Assembly (NCBI GenBank): GCA_910577355.1 | Contig: CAJTMY010000017.1 | Span: forward strand, 1-54,160 | Source of the DNA: an uncultured Muribaculaceae bacterium | Lineage (GTDB): Bacteria > Bacteroidota > Bacteroidia > Bacteroidales > Muribaculaceae | Length of the DNA stretch: 54,160 nt | Direction: 5' to 3' | Part shown: positions 9,117-16,704 of the stretch, one piece after another | Position numbering within the stretch: position 1 is the stretch's first letter | Layout of the letters: every line of letters starts with the position of its first letter | The notes under the pieces: generated by a model | What the model was told of the DNA's origin: nothing | Database searches by the model: none | The model's input: the letters and a program-made list of their open reading frames with translations, nothing else | Position numbers and translations under genes: made by a program

Positions 9117-9156
9117 CTCCGGCATGGCATATGGCCTTTGCCGGAGTTTCTTTTTT
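9117..9156 (+). terminator. Intrinsic terminator of the GH28-GH105 gene
   Basis: An 8-bp perfect stem (CTCCGGCA at 9117-9124 with TGCCGGAG at 9139-9146) is followed at once by TTTCTTTTTT. The end of this T-run is also the start of the -33 TTTG of the next promoter (9154-9157). Confidence 0.85.
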
Positions 9157-9184
9157 GCAGGCCCGATAAAAAGCATTAACTTTG
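9154..9184 (+). promoter_or_regulatory. Promoter of the EamA-porQ-cmk-ispH operon
   Basis: TTTG (9154-9157), 19-base spacer, TAACTTTG (9177-9184): a textbook Bacteroidota vegetative promoter. The predicted start near 9189 leaves a leader of about 15 bases. The -33 element overlaps the T-tract of the preceding terminator. Confidence 0.85.
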
Positions 9185-9203
9185 TCTGATAAAAAACAAA
9201 CGT

Positions 9204-10148
9204 ATGGCTTCTGGAAAAACTACAGGTTATATATTGGGTATCATCGCTGCGGCATCCTACGGGATGAATCCGGTATTCGCATTGCCTCTAATGAACGACG
9301 GCATGGATGCCGTGTCTGTACTGTTTTTCCGCTATCTGCCGGCCATACCCGCAGTGTGGCTTCTGATGAGAATGCGCGGCCGCAGCGCCCGCATAGGGAG
9401 TCGTCGGATGTTGCCTGCCATTGCCTTGGGGGTGTGCATGGTGCTGTCCTCGATCACGCTTTTTCGCAGCTATATGTTTATGGATATAGGTATTGCCTCG
9501 ACACTCCTGTTTGTATATCCGTTGCTTGTGGCGCTGATAATGGCTTTGCTCTATCATGAAAAACTTACACTACAGGCTCTCGTCGGTCTGACAGGTACGT
9601 TTGCCGGAGTATTGCTGCTGTGCGATACAGGTTCGGGAACGGGCATATCAGTGGCAGGCATTGTTTTGGTTCTCGTGTCATCGCTTACGTATGCCATATA
9701 TATAGTAGGAATTAACAGGCCGCCTATAAAAAGCGTGCCTACGCTTAGCCTTACGTTCTGGGTGCTTGTGGCAGGCGCCATAGTATTGGGGCTGATAGTG
9801 CTTGGCCGCGGGTCGCTTATTATGCCCCGCACTCCGTGGCTGTGGATAAATGTGGCGCTTCTGGCGCTTGTCCCCACCGTGCTGTCGCTTCTATGCACCA
9901 ATGCCGCCATAGAGAAGATCGGTTCCACTCCGACGGCTGCTCTCGGGGCGTTCGAGCCGGTAACCGCCGTGATATTCGGCGTGTTGCTCTTCGGCGAACG
10001 GCTGAGCATAAATTCAACTGTCGGACTTGTCATAATCATCGTGTGTGTGACACTTGTAATCACAAATGAGGGCATGACACGGCGATTGCTTTCCATTCGC
10101 AAACTTTTTCCCAAGGTGCGGCGGAGGCATCATCGAGGCAGGCAATAA
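9204..10148 (+). CDS. DMT-superfamily (EamA) transporter
   Basis: A 314-residue inner-membrane protein with ten predicted helices in two EamA repeats (about 5-140 and 150-295). N-terminal YILGIIAAASYGMNPVFALPL and the second-repeat end AALGAFEPVTAVIFGVLLFGE are typical of drug/metabolite exporters. The substrate cannot be read from sequence. It is first in a run that includes porQ, cmk and ispH. The 28-base gap to porQ holds no promoter motif, so co-transcription is likely. Confidence 0.88.
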   Translation: MASGKTTGYILGIIAAASYGMNPVFALPLMNDGMDAVSVLFFRYLPAIPAVWLLMRMRGRSARIGSRRMLPAIALGVCMVLSSITLFRSYMFMDIGIASTLLFVYPLLVALIMALLYHEKLTLQALVGLTGTFAGVLLLCDTGSGTGISVAGIVLVLVSSLTYAIYIVGINRPPIKSVPTLSLTFWVLVAGAIVLGLIVLGRGSLIMPRTPWLWINVALLALVPTVLSLLCTNAAIEKIGSTPTAALGAFEPVTAVIFGVLLFGERLSINSTVGLVIIIVCVTLVITNEGMTRRLLSIRKLFPKVRRRHHRGRQ

Positions 10149-10176
10149 TCAGCCTGCTCCGACGTTATATATCTGT

Positions 10177-11214
10177 ATGAATCTGCAATTACAATTCCGG
10201 AATATAATCATTTCGCTGATACTGTGTGCAGCGGGTATCGCCACAGCTACGGCGCAAGAAAACAGTTCGGCCTACAACTGGCTGGACATCACCTCATCGA
10301 GCCGTATCTATGGCCTTGGCGGCCTCAATATATCGCTTGTTGACGACGATATACAGGTGACAGATCAGAATCCCGCTTTGCTCGGTGGGGAGATGTCGGG
10401 ACAGATTGCCGTAAACTATATGAGATATATCGGCGGCTCCAATCTCGCTGGTGTGCGCTACGGCCACAGTGCAGGCGAGCGCGGAGCCTGGTCGGCGTCG
10501 GTGCAGTATTTCGGTTACGGGTCTATGAAGGAGACGTTGCCCGACGGATCGGTAATAGGTACCTTCTCTCCAAAGGATGTCGCTTTCGGTGCGGGATATT
10601 CGCATGATATCACCGGCAATCTGCGCGGCGGCATAGCATTGAAGATGCTTTACAGCGGTTATGCCGATTATACCGCCTTTGCATTGGCTACGGATCTCGG
10701 CATAAATTATTATGATCCAGACAGGGATCTGTCACTTTCGGCTGTCATAGCCAATCTCGGCGGCCAGATAAAACGCTTCCACGAGGCGTACGACCGTCTG
10801 CCTTTCGATATCCGGCTCGGTATATCAAAGTCGTTCGGTACGTTTCCGGTGCGGTTTTCTGTCACAGCTTGGAATCTTACGAAGTGGAAACTTCCGTTTC
10901 TTGAGGCCGGCGACGGCACATCGGGTTCACAGCCCGTGGTGAAAGACAAATTTATGTCAAACCTGTTCAGACACCTTGTTTTCGGTGCGGATCTAATATC
11001 CTCGCCAAATTTCTATATAGGAATCGGATATAATTATAAGATGCGTACCGATATGGCAACCTATTCGCGTAATTTCATATCGGGGTGGTCTCTCTCGGGC
11101 GGTTTCAAGGGCATGGCATTTGCGGTAGGTATCGCCTTCGCTCAGCCTCATACCGGAGCCACCACATTTATGGTGAATCTCTCACTTAGTCTCAATGATC
11201 TATTGAACAGATGA
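10177..11214 (+). CDS. porQ: Type IX secretion system protein PorQ
   Basis: A 345-residue outer-membrane beta-barrel protein with a signal peptide ending ATATAQ. After it comes the conserved PorQ start NWLDITSSSRIYGLGG and DQNPALL, then alternating beta strands to the end. In Porphyromonas gingivalis PorQ belongs to the PorU-PorV-PorQ-PorZ attachment complex that cleaves the sorting tail of type IX cargo and joins it to lipopolysaccharide. The ATG of cmk overlaps its stop codon by four bases (11211-11214). The order porQ-cmk-ispH is also that of P. gingivalis. It shows that the host has at least part of a type IX system, matching the CHU_C cargo at 50596. Confidence 0.9.
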   Translation: MNLQLQFRNIIISLILCAAGIATATAQENSSAYNWLDITSSSRIYGLGGLNISLVDDDIQVTDQNPALLGGEMSGQIAVNYMRYIGGSNLAGVRYGHSAGERGAWSASVQYFGYGSMKETLPDGSVIGTFSPKDVAFGAGYSHDITGNLRGGIALKMLYSGYADYTAFALATDLGINYYDPDRDLSLSAVIANLGGQIKRFHEAYDRLPFDIRLGISKSFGTFPVRFSVTAWNLTKWKLPFLEAGDGTSGSQPVVKDKFMSNLFRHLVFGADLISSPNFYIGIGYNYKMRTDMATYSRNFISGWSLSGGFKGMAFAVGIAFAQPHTGATTFMVNLSLSLNDLLNR

Positions 11215-11921
11215 ATAACTCTACAAAAATCATAGTCGCCATTGACGGCTTTTCATCATCAGGCAAGAGTACAATGGCCCGTCGTCTCGCCTCGGCTGTA
11301 GGCTACAGATATATCGACTCGGGTGCGATGTACCGTGCCGTAGCGCTATATGCGCTTGAAAGCGGGCTTGTCGATGTGGCAGGCAATGTCGATGTGCCCG
11401 GGCTTGTGGCAGCCCTGCCGCAGATTAATGTCGATTTCGAGCCGCAGCCCGACGGCATGCAGCACACACTGCTCAATGGCAGGGATGTGGAGTCGGAAAT
11501 CCGGCAGTTGCGTGTCTCTGATGTTGTGTCGCCCGTAGCAGCGATTCCAGAAGTGCGCCATCGCCTTACCGCAATTCAGCAGCAGTTCGGCAAAGAACGA
11601 GGTATTGTAATGGACGGCCGGGATATAGGCACCACAGTATTTCCCGATGCTGAATTGAAGATTTATGTTGATGCTTCGGCACAGACCAGGGCACAGCGAC
11701 GGTTTATGGAACTGGTGGAGAAAGGATCTTCGGTCACTTATGCCGAAGTGCTTGCCAATGTCATGCATCGTGACTCTATAGACTGTAATCGTGCGGAAAG
11801 CCCCCTACGTCGTGCCGGTGATGCTATAAGCCTTGATAACTCGGAGATGACAATAGAAGAGCAGGATGCTTGGCTGATTGATAAATTCAATGGCGTGATC
11901 GAGTCGTTGTCAAAGTCATGA
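11211..11921 (+). CDS. cmk: Cytidylate kinase
   Basis: A 236-residue cytoplasmic enzyme that phosphorylates CMP and dCMP with ATP. Visible features are the P-loop DGFSSSGKST (residues 12-21), the CMP-binding segment YRYIDSGAMYRAVALY (31-46), a substrate loop with VSDVVSPVAAIPEVR near 100-115, and GRDIGTTVFPDAELKIY near 138-154. Length is normal. It overlaps porQ and ispH by four bases at each end, suggesting translational coupling. Confidence 0.97.
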   Translation: MNNSTKIIVAIDGFSSSGKSTMARRLASAVGYRYIDSGAMYRAVALYALESGLVDVAGNVDVPGLVAALPQINVDFEPQPDGMQHTLLNGRDVESEIRQLRVSDVVSPVAAIPEVRHRLTAIQQQFGKERGIVMDGRDIGTTVFPDAELKIYVDASAQTRAQRRFMELVEKGSSVTYAEVLANVMHRDSIDCNRAESPLRRAGDAISLDNSEMTIEEQDAWLIDKFNGVIESLSKS

Positions 11922-12781
11922 GCGCTGTAAATATAGAAATCGACGAACGTTCGGGATTCTGCTTCGGGGTGGTGACGGCGATACGAAAAGCCGAGACAGA
12001 GCTTGCTGCAAAAGGGAGCCTATACTGCCTTGGCGACATAGTGCACAACTCCAATGAAGTGGAACGCCTCGAGTCGATAGGTCTGAAAACCATCACACAT
12101 GATGAACTGCGTCGGTTGCACGGTGTGAAGGTGCTTCTGCGCGCTCATGGCGAGCCGCCATCCACATACGAAATAGCCGGAAAGAACGGTATAGAGATTA
12201 TTGATGCCACATGCCCTGTGGTGCTTGCCTTGCAGAAGCGCATCAAGGAAACATACAATAGCAGCGATGCCCAGATTGTAATATATGGCCAGACGGGGCA
12301 TGCCGAGGTAAACGGCCTTGTGGGGCAGACCGACGGCACTGCTATTGTGGTGGAAGGAGAAGCCGATCTCGACAAGATCGACTTTAGCCGACCGATAGCA
12401 TTGTATTCGCAGACTACAAAGAGCGTTGAAGGCTTCAATGCCATTGCTGCCGAGATAGGCAGGCGCATCAAGCCCGGAGTTGGGCTTTCGACCTATGACA
12501 CCATATGTCGGCAGGTTGCCGGACGGGTTGAGCATCTGCGCAAGTTCGCGGCTGCTCACAAGGTGATAATATTTGTCGCAGGAGCAAAGAGCAGCAATGG
12601 TAAAATCCTTTATAACCATTGCCGAGAAGTGAATGCATGCACTCATCTTGTGGCCGATTGTAGCGAGCTTGATGCTGCGTGGTTGGAGGGCGCCGCATCC
12701 ATTGGCATATGCGGAGCCACATCCACGCCACGCAGGCTTATGGAGCAGGTACGCGATACTGTAGCAAAACTATTACAATAA
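11918..12781 (+). CDS. ispH: 4-hydroxy-3-methylbut-2-enyl diphosphate reductase
   Basis: A 287-residue iron-sulfur enzyme, the last step of the MEP isoprenoid pathway (HMBPP to IPP and DMAPP). The three cluster cysteines are visible in SGFCFGVV (near residue 13), DATCPVV (near 98) and DTICRQV (near 195). The catalytic Glu region TGHAEVNGLVGQT and SSNGKIL are also present. Its TAA shares one base with the ATG of the following exonuclease gene. Confidence 0.97.
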   Translation: MSAVNIEIDERSGFCFGVVTAIRKAETELAAKGSLYCLGDIVHNSNEVERLESIGLKTITHDELRRLHGVKVLLRAHGEPPSTYEIAGKNGIEIIDATCPVVLALQKRIKETYNSSDAQIVIYGQTGHAEVNGLVGQTDGTAIVVEGEADLDKIDFSRPIALYSQTTKSVEGFNAIAAEIGRRIKPGVGLSTYDTICRQVAGRVEHLRKFAAAHKVIIFVAGAKSSNGKILYNHCREVNACTHLVADCSELDAAWLEGAASIGICGATSTPRRLMEQVRDTVAKLLQ

Positions 12782-13287
12782 TGACGCTTGAACCGTTTGT
12801 CGCCATAGATGTTGAGACTGCCAATTTCGAGCCTACAAGTATATGCTCGATAGGTGCGGTAAAGGTTGAGAACGGTGTCGCTGTCGACAGCCGCTATAGT
12901 CTGGTCTGTCCCGAGCCTGATTATTATACGTGGCGATGCAGGACCGTACACGGATTGTCGGAGGAGGATACATTCGACGCTCCGTCGTTCGGTACTGTAT
13001 GGCGTGAGTGGCAACCATGGCTTGACGGTTACAGACTGATAGCTCATAATGCGGCTTTCGATTCCAAATGCATACGTTCGGCCTGTCGTATTTATGGACT
13101 TGAGGAGCCGGACAACTGGGGCTGTACCTTACGTGCCGCCCGTCGCAAGATACCTAAATATGTGCTGCCTTCGAAAAGTCTTGACAGCCTGTGTGAATTT
13201 TTTGGAATATGTCTTGATAATCATCACAACGCCCTTGCCGATGCCGAAGCGTGTGCAAGACTCGCCGTTATACTTGCTGACTTATGA
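12781..13287 (+). CDS. DEDDh 3'-5' exonuclease (DNA polymerase III epsilon-like)
   Basis: A 168-residue single-domain exonuclease. The acidic motifs are clear: Exo I in AIDVETANFEPTSICSIGAV (D-x-E), Exo II in LIAHNAAFDSKCIRSA (His-Asn and Asp), and Exo III in HHNALADAEACARLAV (His and Asp). The start at 12781 is chosen because the motif begins eight residues in. The frame is open further upstream only through the end of ispH. Its substrate (DNA proofreading, repair or small RNA) is not evident. Confidence 0.9.
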   Translation: MTLEPFVAIDVETANFEPTSICSIGAVKVENGVAVDSRYSLVCPEPDYYTWRCRTVHGLSEEDTFDAPSFGTVWREWQPWLDGYRLIAHNAAFDSKCIRSACRIYGLEEPDNWGCTLRAARRKIPKYVLPSKSLDSLCEFFGICLDNHHNALADAEACARLAVILADL

Positions 13288-13664
13288 ACCCCAAAAAGTC
13301 TGAAAATAACAGAAAACCTGTAAAGCGTAAGGTGCATCGTCGTTTACACAAAAGGCGCGTGTCTATGGCGTTGACCATCCTTGCATTGATTGTTGTCTGT
13401 GTCATGTGGCTTGTGTCGCGCTGTTCAGACAGTTATAGGATATATGGCGGCGATTTCAGGCCACCGGTTGCCGAAGCTGTCCGTGCCGGACGCGAGGATG
13501 CCCGGATGGTTATGGCTACCGCACCGCAGTCTATGGAACGTGAACAGGCGATGTTGTTTATCCGTTCGCGTGAGAACGAGCTGCGTAAGGCGGGATACGC
13601 CCATGCCGCCGACGATTATATCAATGCAGCCAAAGATGAACTTAAAAAATTAAATATTTACTGA
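13284..13664 (+). CDS. Small single-pass membrane protein, unknown function
   Basis: A 126-residue protein not assigned to a family. The first 27 residues are strongly basic (MNPKKSENNRKPVKRKVHRR...). One membrane helix follows (about 28-46, MALTILALIVVCVMWLVS), then a soluble tail with two predicted alpha-helices (REDARMVMATAPQSMEREQ and REQAMLFIRSRENELRKAGY). The positive-inside rule puts the N-terminus in the cytoplasm and the tail in the periplasm. Its ATG overlaps the exonuclease stop by four bases, and the GNAT gene starts one base after its stop, so it is part of this operon. Confidence 0.75.
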   Translation: MNPKKSENNRKPVKRKVHRRLHKRRVSMALTILALIVVCVMWLVSRCSDSYRIYGGDFRPPVAEAVRAGREDARMVMATAPQSMEREQAMLFIRSRENELRKAGYAHAADDYINAAKDELKKLNIY

Positions 13665-13665
13665 T

Positions 13666-14253
13666 ATGAGATTTCATATTGTCCCTGCCAGGAATAATGA
13701 AGAACATACTGCTATGATAGCCTGCGCCATAGTTGAGGCAATAGGACAGGACATCGCTCTTGGTCTTGCCGGTTCGCCCGACCGTATTCCGCTTGTATAC
13801 GGAGTGTTCGCATCTCTCGCGGGTCGCGAGGATACGCAATACAGTTATAGAAACGCGCTTGTGGCATTGGATTCGGACGATGAGATAGCCGGCATAATTA
13901 TAAGCTATGACGGAGCACGGCTGCGCGAGCTGCGCAAAGCTTTCATCGAGCTCGCCAACAATGTGCTAGGCACAGACTTCGATGAGGCAACGCTTGCCGA
14001 GGAGACGTCGCCCGACGAAATATATCTGGACACATTGTGCGTGTTTGACCGTTACAGGGGGCAAGGACTCGGCGGAAAGCTGATAGAGGCTGCCGCCAAG
14101 CGGCACAAGGCTTCAGGCAAACCGCTTGGTCTGCTTGTCGATCATGACAATCCCGGTGCGAGAAACTTATACGTGAAGATGGGATTCAAGCCGGTGGGCG
14201 AGAGGCCGTTTGCCGGTACCATGATGGAGCATATGCAGCTACTCGACGACTGA
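13666..14253 (+). CDS. GNAT-family N-acetyltransferase
   Basis: A 195-residue acetyl-CoA-dependent acyltransferase. The acetyl-CoA loop is YRGQGLGGKLIEAAAKRH near residues 126-143, preceded by the strand IYLDTLCVFD. The C-terminal motif NPGARNLYVKMGFKPVGE is typical of GNAT enzymes acting on small molecules or protein N-termini. Substrate unknown. Its last 15 bases overlap the 3' end of the convergent malY-type gene. Confidence 0.9.
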   Translation: MRFHIVPARNNEEHTAMIACAIVEAIGQDIALGLAGSPDRIPLVYGVFASLAGREDTQYSYRNALVALDSDDEIAGIIISYDGARLRELRKAFIELANNVLGTDFDEATLAEETSPDEIYLDTLCVFDRYRGQGLGGKLIEAAAKRHKASGKPLGLLVDHDNPGARNLYVKMGFKPVGERPFAGTMMEHMQLLDD

Positions 14254-15399
14254 CACAGATTTCAGAACCGGTATTATCCTGTGGAGCGCATCGGCAAGAA
14301 TCTTGCGCGGGCATGCGATGTTGATGCGCAGATGTGAGTCGCTTCCGTATATGCCGCCCGAAGCCACACGTACCGCAGCCTTTTCCCGGAGTATTTCCTC
14401 AAGCCTGTCGCTGCTGATGCCTGATGCAGCGATGTTCACCCACACAAGGTATGTACTCTGAAGGTCGGCGACTGGATATTGAGGCAGGGCATTGAATGCA
14501 TCCTTCAGATACATATAGTTGCCCCATAGATACCCACGCAACTCATCGAGCCAGCGCTCTCCGTTTTCGTATGCTTCTATTGTGGCGATGACCCCGAACG
14601 GATTGACGTCGCACACCTCGTTGTCGTTTACGGCACGGTCGATCAGTGTTCGTGTCGTCTCATCACAGGCAAGTGTGTTTGCAATCTGTAATCCGGCGAT
14701 ATTGAATGCTTTAGATGGAGAGAAACATGCGGCCCACCGCAGCCCGTGAGGCGCTACTGTAGCAAACGGCGTGTAGTCGTGGTCTGGGTAGGTGAGTTCG
14801 CAGTGTATCTCGTCGGATATCACGAATAAGTCGTGGCGCAGGCAAATGTCGGCTACGCGCCGCAGTTCGTCGGCAGTCCATACTCTGCCCGACGGATTGT
14901 GCGGATTGCATAATAGAAGCAAACGTGTATCCGGGTCGGCGGCAAGTGCCTCAAGGTTTTCGTAGTCGATGGTGAATCCGTCGTCTTCCGAGCCGGCGAG
15001 CCTGTTGGGCGTGAGTATACATCCGTTGTTGCGTATCGACGAAAAGAAACAGTTGTAGGCAGGAATCTGGCAGATCACTTTGTCGCCCGGATTGGTCATT
15101 GCCTTGATGATGGCCGACAGTGCCGGTACGACACCGGGCGTATATATGATATTGCCGGTATCCATTGTCCATTGATGTCGGCGTTCGAACCATCGTTTTA
15201 TGGCACGGTAGTAGCTGTCGGGTACAGCGGTGTAGCCGAATATGCCGTGATCCACGCGCCGCTGCAATGCTTCTATTATGGAGGGGGCTGTACGGAAATC
15301 CATATCGGCCACCCACATCGGTGTTACGCCCGGTGCCGTCGTGTCCCACTTGTACGAGTCTGTGCCGCGGCGGTCGATTATTTCATCAAAGAGGCTCAT
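14239..15399 (-). CDS. MalY/PatB-family PLP-dependent C-S lyase or aminotransferase
   Basis: A 386-residue class I/II fold-type I PLP enzyme. Features match MalY/PatB: MSLFDEIIDRRGTDSYKWD at the start, PMWVADMDF near 27, YTPGVVPALSAIIKAM near 95, NPHNPSGRVW near 165, VISDEIHCELTY near 205, and the PLP lysine in FSPSKAFNIAGLQ near 235. Such enzymes usually cleave cystathionine or cysteine S-conjugates to homocysteine or thiols plus pyruvate and ammonia. The start at 15399 overlaps the DUF3737 stop by four bases. The frame runs on upstream through DUF3737, but only as its shadow. Confidence 0.88.
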   Translation of the reverse strand: MSLFDEIIDRRGTDSYKWDTTAPGVTPMWVADMDFRTAPSIIEALQRRVDHGIFGYTAVPDSYYRAIKRWFERRHQWTMDTGNIIYTPGVVPALSAIIKAMTNPGDKVICQIPAYNCFFSSIRNNGCILTPNRLAGSEDDGFTIDYENLEALAADPDTRLLLLCNPHNPSGRVWTADELRRVADICLRHDLFVISDEIHCELTYPDHDYTPFATVAPHGLRWAACFSPSKAFNIAGLQIANTLACDETTRTLIDRAVNDNEVCDVNPFGVIATIEAYENGERWLDELRGYLWGNYMYLKDAFNALPQYPVADLQSTYLVWVNIAASGISSDRLEEILREKAAVRVASGGIYGSDSHLRINIACPRKILADALHRIIPVLKSVSVVE

Positions 15400-16238
15400 A
15401 ATGTTTCGATCACGCAATCGGCAGGAGCCTTGATGTTTTTGTCGATGATCAATTCGCCTATCGAGGTTGCCTTTATGCTGCCCGATGTAGGATTTTTCAC
15501 ACTTGTGATATGGCCTTTTATAGTGGCTGTGAGTGTTGACTCTTCGAAAGCGAGATCGCCGTTTGGTGCGAAGGTACAGTCTTCGAGTACAAGATCGCTG
15601 CAATAACATAATGGCTGTGTTCCTGATATGTGGCAACGCACCAGACGCAGGTTGTGTGAGTGCCAGCCAAGATACTCTCCTTCAAGTTCGGAGTCATATA
15701 CAGTCACATTGTCTGTATTCCAGAACGCGTCCTTCGAACTGATGCGGGCATTGCGTATCACCACGTTGCGGCAGTATTGAAAGGAATAGTTGCCCCGATG
15801 GCGGTAGTTGTCTATGTCGATGTCCGACGAATGCATGAACAGGTAGTCGGCTCCGTGAACCTCAACATCGCGTAGTCTTACATCGCTTACATGCCACATG
15901 GTTTCAGCGGCGTCGGGTATACGCACACGTTCAAGGTTCAGATGCTGCATCTCGCGGAACATCTTTGGCGCCTCCACCAAAGTGTCGCTCATATCAAGGT
16001 TAGACGAATACCATAGTGCGGCACGGGCACCAGGTGTGAACAGACAGTCTTTGATTGTGAATCGGTTCACATGCCAGAAAGGGTATTTGCCTTCAAAACG
16101 GCAGCCTATGGCGGTGATATCGCTGCATTCCTTCAGAGCCGATTCGCCGGCGTGGACGGTCACATTCTCCAATACGAGCCCGTGGGAGGCAAACAGCGGA
16201 CGCTCGCCGCCGAATTCTTCATTCTTTATCGTTTTCAT
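15396..16238 (-). CDS. DUF3737 right-handed beta-helix protein
   Basis: A 280-residue protein with regular repeats of about 20 residues of the type 'xLxnvxvxgadyxfxxs', for example RNVVIRNARISSKDAFWNTD and NLRLVRCHISGTQPLCYCSD. These predict a right-handed parallel beta-helix. There is no signal peptide, so it is probably cytoplasmic. DUF3737 members are widespread in gut bacteria and their role is unknown. It sits between a PAS-only protein (3-base gap) and the C-S lyase (4-base overlap), which suggests a common, undefined role. Confidence 0.85.
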   Translation of the reverse strand: MKTIKNEEFGGERPLFASHGLVLENVTVHAGESALKECSDITAIGCRFEGKYPFWHVNRFTIKDCLFTPGARAALWYSSNLDMSDTLVEAPKMFREMQHLNLERVRIPDAAETMWHVSDVRLRDVEVHGADYLFMHSSDIDIDNYRHRGNYSFQYCRNVVIRNARISSKDAFWNTDNVTVYDSELEGEYLGWHSHNLRLVRCHISGTQPLCYCSDLVLEDCTFAPNGDLAFEESTLTATIKGHITSVKNPTSGSIKATSIGELIIDKNIKAPADCVIETL

Positions 16239-16241
16239 AGC

Positions 16242-16589
16242 TCATCTTATATAATGTGGCATCTCCTCGGGTATCACCATTGAGATCTCGACCAGGCCTG
16301 CAACGTTTCCGTCGCTGTCGCGCCATGCGGTCTGATAGATCATTTTTTTCTGTCCTTCTTTCGATATTGTATAGCAGTTGGTGCCTCCTTCGGCCATAAG
16401 GAGCCGGATTATGCTTTGTGAGCGCTCGTTGTGATAATCGAGCAGATTGTGGCCGATAAGCTCTGCTCCGCCGCGGCCGGCGAATGTGGCACGTGAGCGC
16501 TCGTTCATATAGATGATGTTTAGATCGGCGTCGCATACGGTCACAGCACAGTTCATGGCGTACGCCCAATCGGGTAATGCTTTTTCCAT
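16242..16589 (-). CDS. Stand-alone PAS domain protein
   Basis: A 115-residue protein made of one PAS domain. It begins MEKALPDWAYAMNCAVTVCD and continues with NIIYMNERSRATF and ELIGHNLLDYHNERSQ, the usual PAS A-beta to E-alpha order, then KKMIYQTAWRDSDGNVAGLVE. No kinase, GGDEF or DNA-binding domain is attached, so it would have to sense a ligand or redox state and act through a partner. It is the first gene of a three-gene operon with DUF3737 and the C-S lyase. A -7 element lies four bases before its ATG. Confidence 0.82.
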   Translation of the reverse strand: MEKALPDWAYAMNCAVTVCDADLNIIYMNERSRATFAGRGGAELIGHNLLDYHNERSQSIIRLLMAEGGTNCYTISKEGQKKMIYQTAWRDSDGNVAGLVEISMVIPEEMPHYIR

Positions 16590-16593
16590 ATGA

Positions 16594-16601
16594 CAAAATT
16601 A
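16594..16601 (-). promoter_or_regulatory. -7 element of the PAS-DUF3737-malY operon
   Basis: Minus-strand TAATTTTG matches TAnnTTTG and ends four bases before the A of the PAS start codon at 16589. With the usual spacing, transcription would begin at that A, giving a leaderless mRNA. No good -33 element is visible. Confidence 0.5.
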
Positions 16602-16665
16602 CAAAAAAATGATGGCCGAGAAAAATATTTTTGACCGTTCCGCATCGGTATTGCCAAAAAATTCG

Positions 16666-16673
16666 TAACTTTG
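16666..16673 (+). promoter_or_regulatory. -7 element of the guaB promoter
   Basis: TAACTTTG is a full consensus -7 element 31 bases before the guaB ATG, predicting a leader of about 27 bases. TTG at 16651-16653 is too close to serve as a normal -33 element. Confidence 0.6.
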
Positions 16674-16704
16674 CGTGCAATAAATTCAAACCAGTCGTAA
16701 TACT

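Noticed and set aside
15400..15636. N-terminal extension of the MalY/PatB gene
   Set aside because: It is the shadow of DUF3737; the conserved N-terminus MSLFDEIIDRRG starts at 15399.
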